From assembly GCA_029959085.1 (NCBI GenBank), contig JARWIR010000039.1, forward strand, positions 3,410,001 through 3,474,000: a stretch of 64,000 bases of DNA, in the 5' to 3' direction. Positions 20,810 to 29,698 of the stretch are shown here, piece after piece. The notes under the pieces were generated by a model. The model had not been told where the DNA came from. It saw nothing but the letters and a program-made list of their open reading frames with translations, and made no database searches. The first letter of the stretch is position 1, and every line of letters starts with the position of its first letter. The DNA comes from Nemophila menziesii. Its lineage: Eukaryota; Streptophyta; Magnoliopsida; Boraginales; Hydrophyllaceae. Position numbers and translations under genes: made by a program.

Positions 20810-22556
20810 ATGGAAAATGGGGAAACAATTGGATTGCCTGTGGAGTGTAGTGCTATATGTCAAAATAAGTTACCACCAAAGCTAGAAGATCCCGGAATTT
20901 TTACAATTCCAGTTGGCATTGGAGATAATTGGACCGGGAAAGCATTATGTGATTTAGGCGCAAGTATCAATCTCATGCCAAGATCCCTGTTCGAGAAGCT
21001 TAATATAGGAGAGGTAGTACCCACATCTGTGGTATTACAAATGGAGGATCGCTCTCTCTCCCGACCAATAGGAAAAATTGAAGATGTTTTATTTAAAGCT
21101 GGTTCTTTTATTTTTCTTTGTGATTTTAATATTCTTGACTACGACGCGGATAAGAATGTCCCCATCATCTTGGGTAGACCATTCTTAGCCACGGGGCGTA
21201 CACTAATAGATGTTGAGAATGGTGAGTTGATCATGAGTGTACAAGACGAACAGGTACGATTGAATGTGTTTAAGGATATGAAGTTACCGAATTCGAAAGA
21301 TGAATGTTTCAAAATAGATGTCATCGGAACAATTACACAAGAAGTCTTCAATGAATCAAGCTTAGATGATGATCTTGACGAAACCTTAACACTTGAATCA
21401 CAAGAGGAAATCAAGATTCCCCCTGAAGAAGTTGCTGCATTAGGCTCAAATATACGAGAACTACTTCGAGAATCAGGTGAAATTGAACCAATAAAGCAAC
21501 CATCGATTATATGTCCACCTGTTCTCGAAGAAAACCCGCTTCCAGATCATCTACGCTATGCATATCTAGGTACAAACAAAACTTTGCCTGTTATTATTTC
21601 TGCTAACCTTTCAGGTCCTCAAGAAGAGAAGCTACTTCATGTACTTCGCGCTAACAAAGAAGCAATCGGATGGACAATTGCCGACTTCAAGGGAATTAGT
21701 CCTTCCGTTTGCAAGCACAAAATCATTCTTGAGAACGAAGGTGGGCGATCCATAGAGGGACAAAGAAGACTCATGCCAGCTATGAAGGAAGTAGTGAGGA
21801 AGGAGGTAATCAAGTTGTTAGACGCAGGATTTATCTATCTGATTGCTAACAGTGATTGGGTTAGTCCAGTGCAATGTGTTCCAAAGAAAGGAGGCATCAC
21901 TACTATCCTTAATGATCAAGGTGAAGCCATACCATCAAGAACAGTTGTGGGGTGGCGAGTATGCATGGATTACCGAAGACTCAATAAAGCTACAAAGAAA
22001 GATCACTTCCCACTACCTAGACAAACTTGCAGGGAGAGAGTATTATTGTTTCCTTGACGGATATTCGGGTCATAATCAGATTTGTGTGGATCCCCTTGAT
22101 CAACACAAAACAACTTTTACTTGTCCGTTTGGCACCTTTGCTTATAGAAGAATGTCATTTGGTTTATGCAATGCACCCGCCACGTTCCAGAGGTGCATGA
22201 TGGATATATTTTGGGACATGATTGATAAATACTCGGAGGTTTTTATGGATGATTTTTCGGTGTTTGGAGATCTTTTTGATGATTATTTGAATAATCTCGA
22301 GAAAGTCCTTGTGAGATGTAAAGAAAAATATCTTGTGCTTAATTGGGAAAAATGCCACTTCATGGTTCAAGAGGGAACTGTGTTGGGACATAAAGTTTCG
22401 AAGGCATGAATGGAGGTTGATCGTGCTAAAATTGAAGTTATCAAAACATTACCATCTCCAGTTTCTGTAAAAGGAGTGAGAAGTTTCTTGGGTCATGCAG
22501 GATTTTAGCGAAGATTTATTAAAGACTTCTACAAGATCGCCAAACCGCTTTGTTCT
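20810..22556 (+). pseudogene. E-right protease and reverse transcriptase
   Basis: In frame with gag. Protease: LCDLGASINLMP near 20946-20981 (catalytic Asp) and NVPIILGRPFLATG. A linker leads to RT: WVSPVQCVPKKGG, VCMDYRRLNKATKKDHFPLP. Just after this a 17-bp deletion (about 22018), judged against E-minus, shifts the frame. RT goes on in the new frame: FLDGYSGHNQI, FGLCNAPATFQRCM and the catalytic box FMDDFSVFG with both Asp present (about 22243-22270), then LNWEKCHFMVQ. A TGA at 22407-22409 replaces Gly and a TAG near 22507 replaces Tyr. The old catalytic residues are kept, so the losses may be fairly recent. Confidence 0.88.
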
Positions 22557-24406
22557 TTGCTTGAAAAGGATACTCCTTTTAACTTTACTGACGAATGTCT
22601 TCAAGCGTTTTTGACGATTAAGGAGAAACTGATCTCCACACCTATTGTTATACCTCCTGATTGGAAATATCCGTTTGAACTTATGTGCGATGCTAGTGAT
22701 CACGCTATGGGTGTTGTGTTGGTGCAGAGGAAAGACAATTTATTCCACACGATTTATTATGCAAGTAAGACCTTCAACGCTGCCCAGATGAATTATACAG
22801 TAACGGAGAAAGAGATGTTGGCCATAGTATATGCTTTTGATAAATTTCGTTCCTATCTGATTGGGAAGAAAACCACTGCATACACGGACCACTCAGCTAT
22901 CAGATACCTTATGGATAAAAAGGACGCTAAGCCGCGTCTTATTAGATGGGTACTGCTGCTTCAAGAGTTCGACATAGACATTCGAGACCGAAAGGGATGC
23001 GAGAATCAAGTTGCTGATCATTTATCAAGGCTCGAAGGATCTGAAGCGAACAAGGAACCATTATTGGTTAAAGAGGTATTCCCTGATGAACAACTGTTTG
23101 CTATTAAAGATGCGTTTGTGCCATGGTATGCAGATCTAGTCAACCTCATCGTGAGTGGTGTATTCCCCAAGGATATCCACCCACAACAAAGACAAAGATT
23201 ATCTCACCAGGCTAAACAGTATTATTGGGATGAACCGTACCTCTGAAAAATTTGTAGTGACCAAGTAGTTAGAAGATGTGTCCATGAAGGCGAAGTCGAT
23301 AAGATTATAGCAAGTTGTCATGGATCACCATATGGAGGTCATTTTAAAGGCGATAGAACTGCAGCTAAAATTCTTCAATCCGGTTTCTATTGGCCTACCC
23401 TACACAAAGATTGTCATCGTTTTGTCCAGTCATGCCAAAGATGCCAGTTCACTGGTAATATATCAAAAAGGGACGCGATGCCGCTTAACAATATTCTAGA
23501 AGTCGAAATATTTGATGTATGGGAAATAGATTTCATGGGACCTTTCATTACTTCCCATGGAAATCTTTATATTTTTCTTGCGGTAGATTATGTATCAAAA
23601 TGGGTAGAAGCAGTGGAAACACCAAAGAACGATGCGCAAACAGTGATAAAATTCTTAAAAACATCTTTTCAAGACATGGTACGCCACGTGTTCTCATCAG
23701 TGATAAAGGTACCCATTTCATTAATGCTCAACTGAGAAACCTCCTTCGTAAGTTTGGAGTGAGACAACGCATTTTAACCGGTTATCACCCACAAACTAAC
23801 GGTCAAGCTGAAGTTTCCAACCGGGAAATCAAATCTATTCTTGAGAAGACCGTGAACAAAACGAGGAAAGATTGGTCATTAAAGCTAGATGATGCTCTCT
23901 GGGCTTACAAAACATCATTTAAAACACCAGTTGGGGCATCTTCATATCGCATGGTCTACGGAAAAGTGTGTCATCTACCTATTGAACTTGAAGCTCGAGC
24001 CTTCTGGGCTATTAAAACTCTGAATCTAGACCCAGAACTGGCCGGGAAACAAAGGTTGAATCAATTGAACGAGTTGGAGTAGTTTCGCTATCTTGCCTAT
24101 GAAAATTCACGTCTCTATAAGAAGAAAACAAAGAGATGGCATGATAGGCGACTCCGTCCAAAGCATTTCGAGAGAGGACAAAAGGTTTTACTATACAACT
24201 CTCGATTCTCGAACTACCCAGGAAAGCTTAAATCCCGCTAGGGAGGACCTTACATTGTTACGAAAGTCACACCTCATGGAGCGATTGAAATTGAACATCC
24301 AACCGAGCAAAGGACATTCATGGTGAATGGCCAGCGTTTGAAAAGATACCATGACAGTGAAGACTTTGGGCGAGAGGAGACCATCCATCTCGTAGAAAAC
24401 GATTAG
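22557..24406 (+). pseudogene. E-right RNase H and integrase
   Basis: RNase [31 protein letters not shown] and NQVADHLSR supply the expected D-E-D-D residues. A TGA at 23244-23246 precedes the integrase zinc finger (HEGE..., [20 protein letters not shown]: an HHCC set). The core has EIDFMGPF (first Asp); one A lost from an A-run near 23655 shifts the frame, after which SDKGTHFIN (second Asp) and [11 protein letters not shown] (Glu) complete the DDE set. A TAG near 24080 and another near 24239, where the family has Trp of WGGPY, follow. The C-terminal domain ends TFMVNGQRLKRYH, stop TAG 24404-24406. Confidence 0.88.
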
Positions 24407-24634
24407 CCTGAGGTACACGTCTAATTCAAAGATGTTAAACAAAAGTGCTCTTGGGAGACATCCCTTGTTTTAATTGCTTTTTAGATTATTTTATTGCTTT
24501 ATAGTGTATAACTTTAAGTTAGTGTAGATTTTTAAATTGTGTTTACAAGCTAATAGGAGAGAAAGGTAGTGTGTTATTGTGCAGGAAATGAGTTTGGGGT
24601 CAAAAGGACTTACTTGGGAAAAATTCGGTTCACT
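24407..24634 (+). other. E-right post-pol spacer
   Basis: Holds GATGTTAAACAAAAGTGC then the TTGGGAGACA box (24451-24460), shared after pol with E-minus and NA-2, then an AT-rich stretch and the PPT-like box GAGTTTGGGGTC (24590-24601). Confidence 0.55.
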
Positions 24635-24988
24635 GACCGGTATGCCGGTCATACCACCGGTATGCCGGTGGGAAAACACGTGCCCACGGGTTGGTGACTC
24701 AGGTTCATTGCCGAGAGGTCCCAAAAAGAAAAGCTAGGCGCATCGGCATGCCGCTTAGGGCACCGGTATACCGGCCTGAGGAGAAACACGTGGCCACGGG
24801 GTTCACGCCACGGGTTTTTTGACGGAGTTGCTCCTGGACGAAAAACAGCACCGGTATGCCGGTGATATGACCGGTATGCCGGCGAAGGAAAAACACGTGC
24901 CCACGGGTATAGTCTCGGGTTCATCGAGAGGTCCAAGAAGAAAATACGTCCAGCACCGGTATGCCGCCGAAACGGCCGGTATACCGGC
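24635..24988 (+). repeat. E-right GC-rich palindrome array with G-box repeats
   Basis: About four irregular units of about 100-120 bases. Most units hold a pair of near-palindromes of the type ACCGGTATGCCGGT. Perfect forms are CCGGTATACCGG (24763-24774) and GCCGGTATACCGGC (24975-24988). The first three units are followed by AAACACGTG(C/G)CCACGGG, which includes the G-box-type hexamer CACGTG (24677, 24787 and 24894). Same place as the arrays of E-left, E-minus and NA-2, with different sequence. Confidence 0.8.
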
Positions 24989-25084
24989 GATAGGTCGGTT
25001 TTTAAGAGTTTTAATCCTATTTTACTTCTTACCTTATCAAACTTAGCCCTAGCCTCTCCCACACGAAATTTTCAGACCCAAACA

Positions 25085-25361
25085 CTATATATAGACCTTG
25101 AAGCTTGTACAAACCTCCACAATTAACACAACAACATCAATAATTCTCTCCTCCATCCTCCATAAACACAATTTCTTCATCAAAATCATCACACTACACC
25201 ATTAAACACCATCAAGAACATCAAGCTTTCAAGAATTCTTCCAAGATTCATTAAGAAACCTTTCTCTTTCATCAATTCCAAGCAACAACCTCAAGCTACA
25301 CCAATTTCTCTTTAAATTTTAATTCATCCTTGGTGTAACTTGAGTTGTGGGTAAATCAAAC
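25085..25361 (+). promoter_or_regulatory. Possible internal promoter and leader of the 3' ORF
   Basis: CTATATATAG at 25085-25094 is a good TATA candidate. It is followed by about 250 nt rich in A, C and T and poor in G, typical of plant 5' leaders, up to the ATG at 25362. The palindrome/G-box array lies directly upstream. No transcript evidence; the ORF could also be expressed by splicing of the full RNA. Confidence 0.4.
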
Positions 25362-25820
25362 ATGACTAATAGATTTGATGCTATGGAATACAAGAGAAAG
25401 TGCACCATCCTTGGGAAGAATAAGAAATTGCCTGGAGCCACCATTGAAAAGCCTATCAACCTTGATGAGGTTACTGAAGAATCAAAAGAAAAGGCACCAG
25501 CACAACCACTACCAAAGAAATCAACTGCTAGAATGTCTGTACCAGCAAGGCCTTTGAAAAAGATAAAGATTCATGATCAAGGTTCTTCTACTTCTTCCTC
25601 TAAAGTTGATCATGATATTCCCCCATGGGCTCTTAAATTACAACATGAAGTTGAACGTTTACAAGAAGAAAACAGAGAACTTTGGGTGGAAATTACACAG
25701 ATTAATTCACAGCTGGAAGAGATAACCATGGACCGAGATATTGATAATTATTCTTCTCCATCTTCTTCGGAGGAGGAGGACATGATGGATCTCTATTGCC
25801 AGCCAGGTAAGCCTCTCTAA
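25362..25820 (+). CDS. Small 3' ORF after pol, coiled-coil protein (MTNR ORF)
   Basis: An intact 152-codon ORF. I chose ATG 25362 because the open frame upstream has only GTG and because E-left's ORF also starts MTNR. The N-terminal half is basic and lysine-rich, with KKSTARMS and RPLKKIKIHD resembling nuclear import signals. Residues about 90-120 (ALKLQHEVERLQEENRELWV) form a clear heptad pattern, followed by an acidic serine/glutamate tail (SPSSSEEEDMMD). Compared with the E-left 3' ORF (994-2294) the central plant-transposon-like domain is missing, so it looks like an internally shortened version. It is open although gag-pol of the same element is wrecked, but its small size makes survival by chance possible. 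Function unknown. Confidence 0.55.
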   Translation: MTNRFDAMEYKRKCTILGKNKKLPGATIEKPINLDEVTEESKEKAPAQPLPKKSTARMSVPARPLKKIKIHDQGSSTSSSKVDHDIPPWALKLQHEVERLQEENRELWVEITQINSQLEEITMDRDIDNYSSPSSSEEEDMMDLYCQPGKPL

Positions 25821-25901
25821 TCCTCTTTCTTAATAGCTTGTATGCATTAAGTAGTTATTTAGTTTTAATTTTAAATTTTATTTCTTTCTTGAGTCTTTTT
25901 C

Positions 25902-25921
25902 GAGTCGTGGGGACACGGCTC
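25902..25921 (+). other. E-right 3' UTR hairpin with GGGA tetraloop
   Basis: GAGTCGTG-GGGA-CACGGCTC: 8-bp stem with one G-U pair at a position different from the one in E-left. Loop unchanged. Confidence 0.6.
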
Positions 25922-26657
25922 ACTTTTGAGTTGGGGGTGGGGATTCGTTGTCCTCATCTTCCTTTTCGTTTTTGCATAAAATTTAAAAATTTTAGGTTGA
26001 ATTAAGGCATAGAATATTTTGAATGTGCCTGTTTGAGCATGATTTAATTAGGTCAATGATAGTAAGTAGTATATTTTTGAAAGATGACACAAATTTGTTT
26101 AGCATGCATGTATGAAAACAGGACATAAAAGATAGGCAAGTTATTAAGCAATGCTAAGAAATCATGTTGAAACTTAGGGAGGGTTATTTGGTGTGTAGAA
26201 CGTGAGGTTTGAAATTAGTTGGAAACCCACTTGTCTATGAACTAATAATGAAAAGTAACAAAATCTGGTAGTTAGGAAAATGAATAAGGCAGTTCTTTCA
26301 TATTGAAGCCACTTAAAGCCTTTTTATACCTTCTCACCCTTTTATTTGATTATTGTTATTATTTATCCGTCTTAGCCCCTCTGAGCCTTTCTAAAGCCTT
26401 TGTGAAACACATTATAATCCATACCCTTAGTTTGTAGGACTTATCTATATGACCCGCACTCGAATCGCAAAACCTGAATCAAGTTGTTTTAGAGCTTGAG
26501 TTTGGGGTGGTGGGTTTCATCATTAGGGAATATTGGGATTTGAGAATTATATTTGTGATTTTATTGATGATGAAAAAGTTATTATTGTAACCCTTTGCTA
26601 GGGTAATAGTGAATGGAAAAGAAGCTACGAGCTAAATTTGCCAACAAGGGCATAAAA

Positions 26658-26660
<3 letters not shown>

Positions 26661-26695
<35 letters not shown>
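26661..26695. repeat. TA dinucleotide microsatellite
   Basis: About 17 uninterrupted TA units inside the E-right 3' UTR. Absent at the same place in the other elements, so it probably expanded in this copy or family. Confidence 0.9.
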
Positions 26696-26699
<4 letters not shown>

Positions 26700-27316
26700 A
26701 AAATAGCGTGATGTCTCAAACATCAAAAAGAGAAATTGATATGAAAAGAATATATATATTCGGACTGGCAAAGTGGAATTTGTATATCATCATGAAAAAG
26801 GTTTTAATTGGGGATGCAATTCAAAAGCATAAATAAGTTGGGTTGAGTGAGAACATCTTCGAGTGAAAACTCAAGCTCTAGGGAGATTCGTTGATGGCTA
26901 GTGAGGAGAGAGCCAAAAGCTCACTTTTCATTATCCAAATATATCATACCATCCCTAAGCCTAGTTATAACCAAAGACCTTAGGATTTCTAACTACTTGG
27001 TGGAGAAACAATTGAGCTATTAGGTAGTAGGTAAGTGGACCATTGGATGCTATATTAGGACCTATGAACAACTTATAGCCAGTGACCTGAACTAAGTTAT
27101 CATCCTCTCCTTCTGGCATTGCGAAATTAATCTGGACTTGAATTTATGGATTGTTGATTATATGTATGTTAAGCATACTTGTGCATTATTTCTTGAGCAT
27201 TACTACATGAGACTTTTAGATATCTATGCTCTAGGATCATTCATTGTATTCTGTTCTTATTCTCCTCCGACTTTTTCTCCTTGTTTAATAGACTACCCTA
27301 CTATTCTTTACTTCTA

Positions 27317-27352
27317 TTGTATCGGGACGATACAACTTTGAGTTGGGGGTCT
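27317..27352 (+). other. E-right polypurine tract and upstream hairpin
   Basis: TTGTATCG-GGA-CGATACAA (27317-27335; perfect 8-bp stem, 3-nt loop), then CTTTGAGTTGGGGGTCT abutting the LTR. Compared with E-left, three stem pairs have changed on both sides. Confidence 0.78.
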
Positions 27353-28847
27353 TGATGTCTCCTCATTTGTGATAATAAAATCTATTTCCGAGACATCATT
27401 TTAGGCGTATTTATTAGTTTATAGGTCGATTTCCTCATGATTTAGTACACTTTCCTATTTTGGGTCTTGAATTATTTAATTATTATTTTTAAAGCATATT
27501 GGGTTTAATTATTTATTTAGTGTGAAGCTTTAGAGATATATGATAATTAATTAGAGTCCAAGTTGGTTCAAAGAGCTAAAGGAAAGAAGATAAGGAAGTA
27601 AAAGCTAAAAACATGGAAAAGGAAAAGCTGTCTTAATTATGAATTTCTGCACCTACGACCACAAATCAGCTTATATCTTAAAATCGGTGAGGAATCTGGA
27701 GAAACGGTCAGGGGAAAAGTTGAAGATCTTTCCGAGACGATGAATTTGGTATACTCATACGCATCAATCGGATAAATATTGAAGCTGCTAGAACCAAAAC
27801 AAAAACGGGGTTGATTGCATATTTTTGGGCTACGAATTTGAGTTGGGCTAGGAGCCCATATTTACCTTTTCCTTCAAGAAAACGTGTAGGTCAACCTATA
27901 CACTATAAATACAGCCTCTTAACATTAGAAAATCATCCTTGGTGAAACCTTAAGCCAAGAGAAAGCTTACAACACAAGAAAAGAAGTCTGGAAGGAGCTG
28001 TGCATCAACAATGTCTTCTTCAACCGTTGAATTTGTAATTTCTTTCTTTTCTTCCATTAGTATGAACTAAATTTCTATTAGCTTGAGTTTTTAGCATATA
28101 TGTATGAACCCTAGTTTTGGTTGAAATCTATCTAATTTGGGAATTTTTATGTTTTAAATTGAATTATTGTTTTTATTCTCTGTTTATGTGATTGGATTTA
28201 TATTTTATGTTCTTGTGGAAGCGCGCCCATATAGAATTACCATCTAGTAGTTAGGTCACCACTGACATTGGTTTTTAATTACATGTTTAGCACATAACGT
28301 CTAGTATTCGGTTGAGATCTGACAAATCAACCTAACTAGATAATCACTATGGTTTAGTATGTATTGTTATTTACCAATTGCAGGAACAGTTTGCTTAGGA
28401 CTTCTTATTGACACAAGTAAACCCTATTTAAAACTACCTAGCGCAATTGGAACTGATTATTATAATACTACATAATTCACCCTTACATGTTTAGAACGGC
28501 AAAACTAGTGGGGATTACATGCTATTGACTCAAGCTATATTCTCATACTACTTCTTCTCTTGCATTTAATTTTCTGTCTTTACTTTCTTAGTTTAATTTA
28601 GTTAATTGAAAACCAAATAAAAATCTATATGTCTTTACTTTTTCTGCGTTTTATTTGTTCTAGCTTTTAAATATTTGCACTTGATTATTGCATAAGATTC
28701 CCCCAACCTTCGTAGTCTCTGCGGAACGAATCTTACTTAATCATTAAAACTTGCATACGATCTGTATACTTGCAGAACCGTGCTCAGTTTAGGGTGTTTA
28801 TTTGCATCTAATTATTATATCTTTTTATCACACCCTAGGCCACACCA
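27353..28847 (+). repeat. E-right 3' LTR
   Basis: A 1495-bp LTR, pair of 17549-19060, ending CACACCA before the ATGAT duplication. It lacks 19 bases between two GAAGATAA words of the 5' LTR and shows many scattered substitutions, so the insertion is not very recent. Confidence 0.92.
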
Positions 28848-29698
28848 ATGATAATAACCATTAGAATAATGGTTTCTTTGATGAGATACGAAGGAAGAAG
28901 CTGGACTATTCATACACTTCTACCACGAATGATTCCTTGCTCCACAACTAGGACATGAAGGTAAAGTATGTACTAGATTTACCTAAGATATTGTTCACGC
29001 TTGTTCTTGAAGATCCTTGAATTGTTGGTTTAATTTTTTGAACTTTAGAGATTCTAAAGTTTCTTCTTGTTTTTCTGATTCAATCAGCCAACTTCTTTCG
29101 ATTTCAAGAACTTTTTCTAAGATAGTATGAGCTTCTTCAGGATCTAATAATACGAAACTTCCATCTCCTAACAAATCTTCTTTTCTTTTGGACTCGTGAT
29201 TGAATCCTCAATAGAATATGGTCAAATAATATTCCGGCGAAGAGACATGGAACGGACATCTTGCCTTCTTTTCGTTAAAATGTAACCATGCTTCACCAAC
29301 ACTTCCCCCTTCTTCTTGCATAAACTGTTCAAGCTCCAGCATATCTTTTAAACATCTACTGACCAGATAGAATCGATCTAGATTTTTTTATTGGAGTTTG
29401 TCCTAGTCTGGGATATCATCGGGATGTTGGGAATTGTACCAATCGCTTGCACCTCTGGTAAAAAAGAACTGGAACATAACGTAATACATCTGCTCCTTTG
29501 TAACTCCTCTGATCTGCATAAATTAATGAACATACCAGACCGGATCTTGTTGTGCAGCACCACTAAATCGTTTATGACTCGCAAATTGCACTATAATGCC
29601 TGGATCTGTTCAAAATGTAGCGGCTTGGATTTCTGGAGTGCGGATTCCTCTAGGTTGCACTCCGAATGAGATGGGAAGATCAAGTTTACTCGGGCTTG
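28848..29698 (-). pseudogene. E-minus gag, N-terminal part
   Basis: Continuation of E-minus beyond E-right. Minus strand, right to left: sequence matching E-right gag from about codon 5 (GVQPRGIRTPEIQAA), then ...FVRSYKRFSGAAQQDPV..., the EQFMQEEGG... region and the Glu/Lys-rich part (ARSILEKVLEIERS, in several frames), up to the knuckle region (CPSCGARNHSW) near 28950-28930. It has multiple stops, frameshifts and missing stretches. The NA-2 array begins at 29699, within the first codons of this gag. The 5' LTR of E-minus must lie beyond the array. Confidence 0.82.

Larger units (their letters stand above)
25821..27316 (+). other. E-right 3' UTR
   Basis: Non-coding. Modules in order: the GGGA hairpin (25902-25921), the PPT-like box (25928-25942), GACCCGCACTCGAATCGC (about 26451-26468), a PPT-like box (26498-26513), TAACCCTTTGC (about 26588-26598), a TA microsatellite (26661-26695), GTTGATGGCTAGTGAG...CTCACT (about 26891-26924), CCATCCCTAAGCC and GCATTGCGAA. 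The ORF-like stretch near 27138-27341 has no family support. Confidence 0.6.
17549..28847 (+). mobile_element. E-right: complete but mutated autonomous Athila-like element
   Basis: An 11.3-kb element with LTRs 17549-19060 and 27353-28847, PBS, gag-pol in the usual order, a palindrome array, a small intact 3' ORF, a 3' UTR and a PPT. It is flanked by ATGAT and inserted in the gag of E-minus. Gag-pol carries at least five stops, a 17-bp deletion and a 1-base loss, so it cannot move by itself. The 3' LTR lacks 19 bases present in the 5' LTR. The solo LTRs at 41117 and 54231 belong to a related LTR family. Confidence 0.93.
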
